Positions 25,701 to 35,100 of a DNA stretch of 64,000 nucleotides are shown here, piece by piece (positions within the stretch are counted from its first letter, which is position 1; each line of letters starts with the position of its first letter). The notes below the pieces were generated by a model. It searched no databases, was not told where the DNA came from, and worked only from the letters and a program-made list of their open reading frames with translations. Both the position numbers and the translations under genes were made by a program. Origin of the DNA: Dendrolimus kikuchii (Eukaryota > Arthropoda > Insecta > Lepidoptera > Lasiocampidae); contig CM034403.1 of assembly GCA_019925095.2 (NCBI GenBank), forward strand, positions 5,957,690-6,021,689. The letters are read 5' to 3'.

Positions 25701-26943
25701 GGAAGCAAAGTGAAGATTCATTCAACTCAGATGTGCGCAGGCCATGAAACCGGAGGCAGAGATTCATGCTGGGTAATTTATAATATTGATTATAATTGTC
25801 TCACAAGACCACGGGCCATAAAAATGGCCTAGACTTTTGGAGGGCTTGCGTGAGGCCACGGTAAAGCCAACACATAGAGAGAGACCTCTTGAAAAATTTA
25901 ATGTAAATGTTGCGTGACACTGACAGACGACTATCCTTGTCTACGCCATATAAAAATGCACTCAAAGACAAGCCCTGGTCAGTGTAGGACTATTGTAGAA
26001 AATGAGAACAAAAGGTATTGAAAACTACCAGTGGAACTAGGGATCTGGGACTATAGGATCTATGGCGTCTACCCGACGCAATATTTGGGGAACATGGAAA
26101 AAATCTCCAATCCGTGCCGGCTGGCTAAAGCAAGCACGAGGTGTCACTACTCACCTAAAGCTTCGTCACAAAGCCCTCCTGCGGGTTTACCATTGTTATT
26201 ATTAAAGTAATTAGTCATGTTGCTTATTTACTTGACGATTATGATAATTAATTAAAGTTAGCATTTAGGATTTAAAATTTGACCAAGTGCATGTCTGACT
26301 ATGTATAATGAAGGACTCCGTAGAACTAATGGACTTCAACAGTTCAGTTTTTGTAATTTGTTAAAATTATTGGAATAAAGAATCTTGCTCAAACTAATTT
26401 CATAGAAATTATTTTTTAAATTATACAAGTTGCTGCAGCCTGGCGACCTTTCGTAAGAGGCGACAAAACAACTCACAACCAGGGCATTTGCTCGCCTGGA
26501 TGACTATTACTTTTGGTCGCCATGATAACTTCGAGTTGTGTTCCGACATTAACAGCCATGTTCAAGTTTTCCATTCTGGGCACGCAGCACATTGGAAGCA
26601 CCTTTGATATTGCAAATGTCCATAGACTTTTCATCGAGTCGGCCGAGAGCCTGTATGCTGAACTCAAGCTATTCGTTGTAAGTATGATATTGTTTATATT
26701 AACGGTATTTCACCTAAGAAGCGTAATTTCATTTTTCAGGCTGATAGCGGTGGTCCACTCATGGTCAGGGATGACAAGCGTCACGTGATGGTTGTCGGTG
26801 TGGTTTCAACCGGCAGCGGTTGTGCACGACCGAAAATGCCTGGAGTATACACGAGGGTATCTAGATACACTAATTGGATCTCCGATATGGTCAATAGTGA
26901 TAATACCAGGGCTGGTCTGAGCTGGTACCCTTGGTTTGGATGA
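13685..26943 (+). CDS. Secreted trypsin-like (S1) serine protease, 6 exons, 295 aa
   Basis: Exons 13685-13754, 22259-22436, 23610-23726, 24757-24923, 25621-25772 and 26740-26943 join in frame to 295 codons plus stop. Residues 1 to about 20 form a hydrophobic signal peptide. A short prosegment follows, with Cys29 (probably the tether to the protease domain), and activation would occur after Arg38 at RIVGG. The catalytic triad is His79 (TAGHC), Asp129 (SNDLALLK) and Ser231 (ADSGGP). Asp225, at the base of the primary pocket, predicts cleavage after Arg or Lys. The lack of a clip or CUB domain suggests a simple extracellular or digestive-type enzyme, but the substrate is unknown. Position 193 of chymotrypsin numbering is Ala229 instead of the usual Gly. 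The 8.5-kb first intron is full of repeats. A candidate poly(A) signal AATAAA is at 27701. Confidence 0.9.
13755..14924. other. Protease intron 1, AT-rich part
   Basis: Starts with the GTAAGT donor. It is AT-rich with no further exon seen; 14455-14610 is a degraded family F piece ('gaattcggcccagtagttt'). Confidence 0.4.
14925..15160 (-). repeat. Family B tRNA-derived SINE, reverse
   Basis: The minus strand reads a tRNA-like head with B box gcgttcgattcc, then a body ending at 'aataataatcggcag' microsatellite-like DNA. Other copies are at 30.61, 34.69, 35.77, 46.79 and 62.46 kb. Confidence 0.65.
15368..15628 (+). repeat. Family A SINE-like element
   Basis: Starts 'ccgtgcaggaacggag'. It lacks part of its 3' half, jumping from 'gttctagtccccttaac' to 'ccgctttccatcaggtg', and ends in an A run. 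Confidence 0.65.
15965..16127 (+). repeat. Family D LINE-tail-like repeat
   Basis: Shows 'tccttggaagagatcgat' and 'gataaggccg', with 'caataaagagttacc' near its end, directly followed by a family A element. Confidence 0.6.
16128..16368 (+). repeat. Family A SINE-like element, 5'-truncated
   Basis: Begins 'gccaggtggtagggcattt' with no gap after the family D tail and ends 'ctcctgcaataaataaaaa'. Confidence 0.7.
16369..16859. other. Protease intron 1, no feature seen
   Basis: AT-rich, with a short open frame at 16400-16585 that is low-complexity hydrophobic translation of AT-rich DNA. Confidence 0.35.
16860..17450. other. GC-rich block of unknown origin
   Basis: About 600 bp of clearly higher GC content within AT-rich intron DNA. 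It has local inverted motifs such as 'ggagcagagcaaagag' near 'ctcttttgctcacgctcc'-like sequence. The longest frame (17053-17289) matches nothing I recognise. It may be the 5' leader of a LINE or another inserted element. No end repeats or target duplication could be defined. Confidence 0.4.
17451..18892. other. Protease intron 1, AT-rich, no gene
   Basis: No exon found. It contains tatcgat-rich sequence near 17.62 kb that resembles parts of the 12.4-kb repeat. Confidence 0.35.
18904..19298 (-). mobile_element. RTE LINE, 5'-truncated copy 1
   Basis: Has an (ATAC)n tail at the left and the coding end of the reverse transcriptase ([33 protein letters not shown]). It stops abruptly at 'cgcagatt' where longer copies continue. 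It is flanked by tcaataata at 18895-18903 and 19299-19307. Confidence 0.85.
19308..19365 (-). mobile_element. RTE LINE, tiny second insertion at the same site
   Basis: Only the tail and about 40 bp of 3' sequence, ending 'ggtaggcacggatag'. It is flanked by 14-bp direct repeats gattttcaataata at 19294-19307 and 19366-19379. Confidence 0.8.
19380..19544. other. AT-rich spacer with (AT)n
   Basis: Low-complexity tata-rich DNA. Nothing else seen. Confidence 0.4.
19545..19690 (+). repeat. Family D LINE-tail-like repeat, decayed
   Basis: Reads 'ggtggtctggaagatatcgc' and 'gataaagtcacc', an eroded copy of the family core. Confidence 0.45.
20065..20308 (+). repeat. Family F element, interrupted
   Basis: Starts 'gatatgcccgcgacttcg' and runs through 'aaatcccgcgggatttcc'. 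It seems to continue after the MITE at 20310-20572 ('ataaaacaaatcacatat'). Related copies are at 42.55 (+) and 58.85 kb (-). Confidence 0.5.
20310..20572. mobile_element. MITE with about 60-bp terminal inverted repeats
   Basis: Left arm 'ataataaaactacgtttt', then 'aacggttttaagcgcgg' and 'taattttatttgatttt'. The same blocks return inverted at 20486-20572, with a small duplicated 'acgta' in the right arm. Between the arms lies 'cggccacttttcagtggcc'. Related fragments are at 42.34-42.44 and inside the hAT-like MITE near 57.1 kb. Confidence 0.7.
20573..21060. other. Protease intron 1, AT-rich, no gene
   Basis: No exon found. It may hold the right-hand remnant of the family F element. Confidence 0.35.
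21061..21640 (+). repeat. Family F element with nested family A insertion
   Basis: 21061-21202 ends '...gaaatcggcccagtagtta', and the element resumes at about 21526 with 'ataccgaacaaacag' and 'gttctccatcgtttatatag'. The insertion splits it between the two halves. Confidence 0.55.
21203..21525 (-). repeat. Family A SINE-like element, reverse, full length
   Basis: Reads 'ttgcaggagatcagcagac' to 'cgttcctgcacggatta'; its T-rich left end is the poly(A) tail. Confidence 0.75.
21641..22258. other. End of protease intron 1
   Basis: Contains a region rich in CG dinucleotides around 21.68-22.06 kb ('aagcggcgcacatacgc', 'aacgctagacgccgc') that shares 'ttgacgctagacgcgg'-like sequence with 59.75 kb, probably an old DNA element. 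No exon. Confidence 0.4.
22259..22436 (+). CDS. Protease exon 2: activation site and catalytic His
   Basis: Acceptor 'tttccag', donor GTGAGT. Encodes the prosegment with Cys29, the RIVGG cleavage site and TAGHC with His79. Ends in phase 2. Confidence 0.9.
22785..23060 (+). repeat. Family C tRNA-derived SINE
   Basis: The head 'gccgtggtagcttaatggg' resembles a tRNA A-box region. The tail has 'aaaacatcgtgaagaaacc', 'ccgccttggataagcatgg' and 'cccagcagtgggacg'. Located in protease intron 2. Confidence 0.7.
23340..23512 (+). repeat. Family A SINE-like element, 3'-truncated
   Basis: Carries 'taagaggcgacaaaacaac' and 'ggtggtagggcattttccc', ending near 'ttctgttctggcatc'. Protease intron 2. Confidence 0.55.
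23610..23726 (+). CDS. Protease exon 3
   Basis: Acceptor 'gattttcag', donor GTAAGT. Encodes residues 84-121, including LSVVAGYTD and ILPHPDY, the usual strand before the catalytic Asp. Both ends are phase 2. Confidence 0.9.
23930..24115 (+). repeat. Purine-rich degenerate tract
   Basis: About 185 bp almost free of C, built from variants of 'ggataggaaggat', preceded by 'cgttgccagccagcagggc'. It is strand-asymmetric simple sequence in protease intron 3. Confidence 0.5.
24757..24923 (+). CDS. Protease exon 4: catalytic Asp
   Basis: Acceptor 'atatttcag'. Encodes SNDLALLK with Asp129, then LRPACLP and the VAGWG strand. The donor is a non-consensus GTCTGG after AAAG. It is chosen because it alone gives phase 1 to match exon 5. 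Confidence 0.85.
24924..25620. other. Protease intron 4
   Basis: AT-rich with no repeat recognised. Confidence 0.4.
25621..25772 (+). CDS. Protease exon 5: pocket Asp
   Basis: Acceptor 'ttgatttcag', donor GTAATT. Encodes [18 protein letters not shown] and RDSCW, where Asp225 corresponds to trypsin Asp189. Ends in phase 0. Confidence 0.9.
25800..26205 (+). repeat. Family J repeat, forward copy
   Basis: Shares 'tgtctacgccatataaaaat', 'gcactcaaagacaagccc', 'gtgccggctggctaaagc' and 'ctcctgcgggtttacc' with the reverse copy at 61.99-62.44 kb. Unclassified; located in protease intron 5. Confidence 0.6.
26425..26670 (+). repeat. Family A SINE-like element, diverged
   Basis: Carries 'cgtaagaggcgacaaaac' and 'tgcaaatgtccatagac'. 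An old copy ending 70 bp before protease exon 6. Confidence 0.6.
26740..26943 (+). CDS. Protease exon 6: catalytic Ser and C-terminus
   Basis: Acceptor 'atttttcag'. Encodes ADSGGPLMV with Ser231, [19 protein letters not shown] and the C-terminal helix NWISDM. It has a 20-residue extension rich in Trp and Gly and a TGA stop. Confidence 0.9.
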   Translation, partial: ADSGGPLMVRDDKRHVMVVGVVSTGSGCARPKMPGVYTRVSRYTNWISDMVNSDNTRAGLSWYPWFG

Positions 26944-27096
26944 AGATGTTGGGAGAGATGTTGGTTCAATTGTTATTTTGACGATGTCATGCAGTTTTTT
27001 TTAATATGTTATGTTTTAATATGTTAATTATGTGGACTCTAGTCCACTCAGTCGTTTTCAATGAGGGTAACATATTAAATTATATTAAATATAGAA

Positions 27097-27174
27097 ATTG
27101 CAAATTTAGAAATATTCTTGCTATTCTATCTAGAGGTAAAGATAGAATAGCAAGAATATTGCTCAATTTGCAAT
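27097..27174 (+). ncRNA. Strong 34-bp hairpin, possible precursor RNA
   Basis: 27097-27130 and 27141-27174 are inverted copies that pair at 32 of 34 positions around a 10-nt loop (tagaggtaaa). The stem core is 'aatattcttgctattctatc'. It lies about 155 nt downstream of the protease stop and upstream of its candidate poly(A) signal, so it would sit in the 3' untranslated region. The size fits a pre-miRNA, but a tiny foldback MITE is equally possible. Confidence 0.4.
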
Positions 27175-27700
27175 GTGTGCACATTTTTAATTGTTTTACT
27201 AGAGATATTTCTTTCTTGTTGTTTACAACCTAGAAAACTGGATTACTTTCAAACTTAAAAATATTACAATGTAATTTAAAAGAATACTATAAAAGTAATG
27301 TTAAGAGGCCATCGTCAACACATGGTCAATATTCACTGACATAGAATTTTCTGTACTTCCCCTTCTACACCCCATAATGGAAGGCCCAAACCCAACAGTG
27401 GCACTTGAGATTTTCGCAACTGTTAGACGTAATAACAACTATGGTTTTAGACGTAGTTAATTATATATCTACTAATGTCAATACTGCCATAAAGTGTGAT
27501 AATACGTTCCTGCACAAAATATGACATACATGGGAAGTTAAAATCAGAACTCCAATACTGACACTGCAGCTGTTGCTGTATCCAAAATCGGTTTTGCAGA
27601 AGTAAACCTATTGTATTTCCGTTAAAAACCAGCCAGTGTCCAGCTTTTGGTATATCTATGTATAAAAAAAATTATTTCATCAAAAAGTTTAATGATGACG

Positions 27701-27706
27701 AATAAA
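27701..27706 (+). terminator. Candidate poly(A) signal of the protease
   Basis: AATAAA about 760 nt after the stop, in AT-rich DNA. Confidence 0.3.
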
Positions 27707-27929
27707 GTAATTATAATTTATTGAAACTGTTTTTAATTAAAATATAAAAAAGTATTTTGATATTGTAAACTAACTTTTCTTGATTTGTGTTATTAAAATG
27801 ATATTCACCAGACTATTATACAGTTTTGTTAATTAGTTTATGAAATTAATATATTAAATTAGCTTTGTACGTTAAATTATTGTTAGCATAAGAGGCAAAA
27901 ATTACTAAACTGACTTATGTAAAATTATG

Positions 27930-27935
27930 TTTATT
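27930..27935 (-). terminator. Candidate poly(A) signal of the minus-strand SET gene
   Basis: AATAAA on the minus strand, about 105 nt beyond the stop codon at 28038. Confidence 0.4.
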
Positions 27936-28037
27936 GCCACTAACTTGATTTAAAATAATAACAAGGGACTTACTAATACTTAATCAAAGATTTTACTGTG
28001 ATATTAGTTTTAAGGCAATTCACAAACAATAAAATAT

Positions 28038-29136
28038 TCAAAGAACTAAATGTTTTTCTTCACAATACTTTTTTAAATCTTTTTTGCTGTCTTCAATCAC
28101 TCCCAGTAATTTTTTTCCCGACATTTCTTCCAGATCATCTTTTAGCGCATTTAAAGCATTTTCAATAGCGATTTTAGCCTCAGTAAGTAATGGCTTTATC
28201 TCTTCAACACTTTTGACGCTTCCATCAGGATTGACTTTCTTAGATTTAATAACTAAGGCTGAATGTAGTTCATGTTCTAGAACACTTGTATACAAACTCA
28301 ATCTGGCATTCCCTGGATCTAAAATTCTGGTGATTTCAATGAGATCTTTGCACATTTTGATTTTCTTGTCCAATATTTCTTGACCTGTATAACCTGGTTG
28401 CCTGCCGTATAATTGTACCAATGAATGTTTGATCGAGTATAAATGATAATGATTAGGATGCAAAAATGTCGACAACCTGCACAAAAGGTTTTCCAATATT
28501 GTCACAGAACCTCCCATCATCAAAACGTTTTCTACTTCCTCACCCATTTGACCAATTATCATGTTTACTTGAGAATTACTAAGTTTCATAGGACATTTAT
28601 TACAAGACCAATCAGTTTCATCATCTAAAGGGTCTTGTGGAAGATGGATACCATCACAAGGAGCGGTACCGTCACCTAAACATTTCATAGCACTTAAATA
28701 AGTGCCCATTTCTGTAGGATCGCTACATCTGGGACACTTGCAGGCAAAATATTTAGTATCTTTTAAATGTTGTCTTCTGGCTTGTGTTCCCCATAAAGCG
28801 TGACTATACATTGTGGCTATATGCTCATCTTTTTGTATAGGGACAACAGCTTTAATAGTAATTTTATATAACTCATTTCTGTCTTTAGGTGACTGATTGA
28901 AAGTGTGTTTCGTGTTTGGTATGCAGCTATGTTCAATCAAATATGTTGTAGGGTATAACGCATAAAGTTCAGCGCCGTCATTTAGGCGTATTTCTAAAGC
29001 ATTTGTATCAATGATACCGCAAATTTTATGAATAATCTCTGAAGATATGTCAGGGAGGTATTTTTTTCTTGTATCTTCGTCTAGTTTGGTTATGAAAATG
29101 TTCATCAGATACTCCACAACAAACTCGTCTGCTTCG
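28038..29136 (-). CDS. SET gene A exon 6: EHSC motif, post-SET and C-terminus
   Basis: Acceptor 'aatttacag'. Encodes the second half of the SET domain with EHSCIPN, the post-SET ACKCPRC, a further Cys pair (WSCNKCP) and a long helical C-terminal region ending EEKHLVL. Confidence 0.95.
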
Positions 29137-32100
29137 CTGTAAATTAACACATAATAGTTATTGTAGATAAAGTTAGCAAATGAATAGGCGCATACTATTT
29201 CTGATATACACATATCGCAATTTGTTTTAGATTAGAGTGGAGGGTCTACCGTTTTGTGTCTTAAAGTGTGGTAAAGGAACGTTTTGATCTCAGTAATGGG
29301 ACTTTTATGAACAAATTGATAATACATTAATTATTATGTTTAATTTCAGTACTGTATTTATAAGTATTATCAAATATGCTCTTTCACCCTAAACAGAGAT
29401 TTGCAATAGAAAATTATGAACATTTCAAATTAAATCATCATCTACTATGTTTAACCGTGTTTTGTTGTTTGGTGTTCATATCGACAAGTAGCCATGTGCG
29501 GTTTGGCCTTAAATGTGTGGTTAGTTCTCTGATAAAATTAAATATGTATGCTACAGCTTATTCGATCTAATTTTGAAAATGAACATTTTATTAGTTCGGA
29601 GTATCCCACAATTACAATTGTCTATAGCTATTGCTTGTCGGCTGCTACCGGTCTCAAGAGCTAACTTAGCTTCCTCTTCATTCTTCATTTAATTGCTTTT
29701 AATTTTCACACACTTTATTGCTTTTCGTACATGAAAGTATACTAAAGTATACTTCTCAACCACAATTGAACAAGCATAATTATCACATGGTGTCCATGTA
29801 GTAATTTGTTATTTGATACAGCGTTATAAAAGTTACGAAGATAATAAATAATACATACTCGTAAGCTTCAGTGCCTGGTGTTCTGCATTCCATGTGGGAT
29901 TGCATATCATTCAACACCTTCCACTTTTCTGGATCTGATTTTTGAAGTAAAACACACCTCAAAGGCAACAGGGCGTCGTGTCTGAAAAGTATATTAATTC
30001 GTTTTAATATTAAGAATTTAAAATGATTTATATAAGTATTTTGAATAGTCTTTTTATTAAGCTTAAAGACTGATTTGCATTTGTTAAGAACTTAGTTAAC
30101 ATGCGAATTTGGTGATTTTCACTTTAAACTCTTACCTTCCTTTGGACAGATAACCACTTATGGCCGGTTCCTATATCTTACTGTTCATTCACTAACCTTA
30201 CCATCGATTGAATTTTGACATTACTTGTATGGAGCTTATGTCAAAGTTTAACCGATAGCATGGAAGAATTCTTTTTCCATGCCGATAATTAGTCAAATGA
30301 ACGCTCGGTAAGATATAGAAATGGACAATATAAATCGACAATTTATAACTTAATTATCGAATTCCTGTCCTAAAGCAACGGTTCTCAAGTACGGTTCTCT
30401 TGCGCATCATAGAGCTTTGGAATAAGCTTCTAGCAGAGGTTTTTTATGAACAATAGCTTACGGTGTTTTCATTAAATTTAAAATATTTATTACATTTCAG
30501 CAAGGCGGCAGCACGTTGGTAACACCTCTGGTGTTACAAATGTCCATAGGCGACGATAACTGCTTTCCATCAGGTGGACCGTCTGCCTTATTCCAGCAAT
30601 TAAAAAAAATGACGGCCTCTGTGGTTGTGCGGGCTAAGCCTTCGCCGGCGTACCTTACTGCAACACAGAGGCTCCAGGTTCAATTCCTGGTATGGTAAAT
30701 TTCCGAAACGAATTTTCTTCGGTTTTACTATGGTCTGGGTATCTGGGATCGGCCTCAGAATAGTCCGTTGTACGTTACCGTTGTATATTAACCATAACAC
30801 GATAATAATTTGCTTTATATGAGTGTTTGTCTGTCGAATATTTATTTATTAATTTAATACCTGTAATAGTCAGCCATATTATCCAAGACGCATTCCGGTC
30901 GAGCGCGGAGTATGTAACATTCTAAACCATGATGTTTCGGATCTTTGATTCCTTGACAATTACCAGAGCAAACTGGCCACCCACAACTGTAAATATATGA
31001 GGCAAATAAGGTATAGATTTAAAAAAAAATATTATGGGAAATGTATCGTAATTCTAAGACAATAGGTAAATGATAACTCTCTCTCTGTATTCTTTCATGT
31101 TCTCCCAATTACTTGGGATCAGCACAATATGTTTTTTCCTTCCGTACTCCTCTATTCTGACATACGTTCTCTGTCACACCACAAATCATCATATCATCTT
31201 TCACACAATCCATCCATCTCTTATAAATAAGTAAATGACGACTAACACTTATATAAAAAATCAATTCTTCGGCCTAAACGACTAAGGGCCGCTTGCATAA
31301 GGTGGCTTAAATTCATTTAAGAAACACAAAACTTATTTAACACCCTTAAATACAATTAGCGTCTTGCACAACGTAAAATATGCTGCTAAATACGTTTAAA
31401 GAACTGTCAATAGGTATTGTGTAAAAGGTATTTAGGCAGTTTAATATGATTAACTAATTTTATTTAAAGGCGATCGTTATGCAAGCGACCCTAAATGGAG
31501 TTAATTAGAAGAATAGGTTAAAAAAGCTTTAAATATATGTAGGTTAGGAATAAAAATAATTCAAATAGGTATCATATTATTTACCTATGCCTAGTGGCAA
31601 TTATAACATTGTTGTAAAACTAATAATCCACCACACGTGTTTCAGCTTTGTAGGTATTAATTAAGTTAGTATAATAGGTCTACAGCATTATCTAGCTTTC
31701 AGTCGGCATAATGCCAATATTAGACGGATCAATGAAATTGAAACAAGTTGATTGAAGTGCACAGAACCGAAAGGATACGACGATTTTCAATCACATTGAA
31801 TGGTCAAGTTTATGTTTACGTGGATCACTTTGATTTGGTTTCATTCAAATTGAAAGACAAAATGAACCAATTAAAATCGGTCTAAGGTTTTTTTTTTATT
31901 ATGAAAGATTTACTCCAGTAAAGTCGTCTTCGCTTGTGATTTTATACTAGCTGTGGCGGTGACTTCGTCCACGTGCAATTTTTATTCGTGGAACCATAAA
32001 AAAGTAGCCAAGTTAGTCTTTATAACATCAGCTATCTGACAGTGAAAGTCCCGTCAAAATCCATCCAGCCGTTTCAGAGATTAGCCGGAACTTCCAGACA

Positions 32101-35100
32101 GACAATTAAAAATTATAAAAATTGCATTTTCGGAATCTCCGGGTCCGAATCCCGCCCTGTTTTTTACAGATTTTTAAAACTGTATTTGTGTAGATAAAAA
32201 TCAGAGCATCAGAAACAAATCGCCATAGATTTTTTTTAAATTTATTTATCAAGGCAACAAAATGATTACAACTTGTTTAATTATACATAGCATAGAACAC
32301 CTCTGGGGTTTATATTAGTGCTATGTGTATCTACGTTCGTAGCATTTAACAATATTATGATAATAAAATATGATAATGAAATTATGAATTATATGATGAT
32401 AATTAAAGATATTTGTACAAACATAAAACTACTATTCTAATGAAACATAATTATCAAAGAGTTCTGGTAACGAAGTGATTAGCACACTCGCATTTCAAAC
32501 TCAAAGGGAGCGGTGTCGAATCCTGGACAGAAGGAATTAGTCAGTACATAGCGCTTATATACTAAAAATAAAACTAACGCATTTAGATTGTTTTCTGACC
32601 TAAAGTATATATGGTTACAATTATCACGTGCAAGTAGTAAAGGAAATACTAATAATGAAACCTGTACATTGATATAACCGATGTGATAATGTCCGTTCCC
32701 CTATAAAACGGTCCGAGCCCTGCAGTGAAACTTTTTGGACAATTATTATATAACTAACAAAATGGAAGTAACCATCAAGGTAACAAAAATATATTTATTA
32801 TCTTCAGCGGTTTTTTTTAACTTCGGATCCGCACACATAGTTATAAAGGATTAAAGATTTACCTGGCGCATCGTTCCCCGACGTCAGTGAAAACAGGCTT
32901 GTAACACCCAACACAAGGCATGGTAGCTTCAGGATCCGCCATGGACTTTGGTCCGAAGACTAGAGGTCTCTCTGTGAGGACCAGGTCTCCAGGGTACAGG
33001 TCATGAGCTGCAACTATGTAACGCCCAAGTTCTTCAGATGATCGAATCTGGAAATAAGAATAAATGTATGTGGATTGTGGACTATCTATTGAAATTTAAT
33101 TAAAGTAGATGTATTCATTTTGTACACGAGTAGCCCCATCTAGAAATATTTAAAGTTAACTATAATTACAAAACTTGAAACACTGCCATCTCTCCTTTAC
33201 TTTACAAACTATTAACTGTAACTCATATAGATGTGAATCAAAAACATATCAGTAGATGGCACTTATATACTAAAAATAAAACCTATTACATGAAAGACCA
33301 CTGACAGGTCTTGATAGGTAGCAAATTGAGCAATTTAATAAATTTACATGCAAGAAAAATAATAGAAACAACAATCGCTCTTAAATTCTGCATAATTGGA
33401 TGATAATGGATGAATGTCGTCATAGTTTATTCTTCAAAGTAAAGTAATGTATTTTGTGAATACCTACAAATGTAGGTTTTAAGAATTTTTCATATTAAAT
33501 TTTTTATTAGTCGATTGTCATTTCCAGTGTTCTTCTTGAATGATAAAAGCATCCGGAAACATACCTCAAATGCGCTAGCATTTATTCCATTAATTTGACA
33601 TTTTTTGCTGTAACAAAAGAAATAGTACCTACATTAGAAAATGTAAATTAGGGTTCAGAACCTTTTGTTTCGCTTTTCCAAATTATTGGGGTCAGCACAA
33701 TCACTCTTTTCCTTCTCATATATTCCTTTATTATGGCGTAGGTACGTTTTCTGTATCTTATTTGTTTCGTTGTGTGTGTTACTTCAATTATTTTATATAT
33801 ATGTGTTATTTAAATTATTTCTTTATTATATATTTTTTTTTAGTCTGCAATTTATTTACCTTTATCAAACTGCATTATACTGTATATATTGTTGTTGTTA
33901 TGTGTGTTATATTGTCCACGGTAACTTAACTTTATGGTCCCAGACGGAAGAACAGCGCTAGTCCTTGTTGGCTAGCATTATGCTGAGACTGGGTCCAATT
34001 TAGGACTTATTTTGTTTCTATTTCTATTTATATTAACTTAGTTTTTGTTCTAAATAAAATATTTTTCTTTCTTTCGCTCACACAAAAATCATTATATAAT
34101 CCTCCACACAATCTCTTTTTTTTGTCTACCTTTATATTTTTATCGCGTGATTTTCATTCCTCCTTATTACATGCCCATTCCACCTTATGACTTGTTCCTA
34201 TACACGTATCTTACTATTCATTGCCCTACCATCGGTTGAATTTTAAAATGTAGGAACAGGTCATTAGTCTATTTCCTCCCGAATGTTCCGTTTTCTTCAG
34301 AGTTATTAGTAAAAATATTTGTTACTGGCTGACCCGGGCCATAAAATAACCATGCACACATGCACGCATACCAAGGTCTAATTAAGCTTTGCAACTTTCA
34401 TATATTCATAAAATCAGAAGCACTAGCAATGCCTTGTACGAGGATGTGAGCAATTCTTTCATGGAGCGTTATTGCTGGAACATATTTTACAGGCGTTCCC
34501 GTGCCGCTGGGCGTAAAACCTTTTCACTTTTTTGATTTATTAATCATAATCAACAATCAAATATAACCTATATCACTCAGGAATAATGTAGCTTTCTACT
34601 GGTGAAAGAATCTTCAAAGTCGGATCAGTAGTACCGGAGATGACCCCGAACCACCCAACTCACAAAACTACCTCTTTATAATAATAATAATAATCAGCAG
34701 ACAAACACACATAATGTATATCCCCAAATTAAGCAAGTTACGCTTATGTTATGGGTAATATACAACGGACTACTCTGGGGCCGATCCCAGACACCCTGAC
34801 CATAGTAAAAAACGGAGAAAATACGTTTCCGAAATTTACTATACCAGGAATCTAACCCGGAGCCTCTGCGTTTATAACATAAGTGTAGATGAAAAAATTT
34901 CAAATATTTCTATTACCGCCATCTAGTGGGTATCATGATCAGCATCTTGCATTTGTGCTATTATGGTCATAAGTCCTTTATTCACAGTCGTAATCAAACA
35001 CGACTCGAATTACAAAGAACTAACTATAGCTTATAATCTAGATCTGGCTTAAGGTTATAACTGTTGGCAAACAACCAAACAGAAGATTAATAAAATGTAT

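Noticed and set aside
30611..30690. tRNA gene suggested by A- and B-box-like sequence
   Set aside because: No cloverleaf can be drawn, and the sequence continues into the family B SINE body.
33660..33961. Hydrophobic 98-codon frame as a membrane protein
   Set aside because: It is T-rich repeat and LINE-tail DNA read in a frame that gives Leu/Phe/Tyr.
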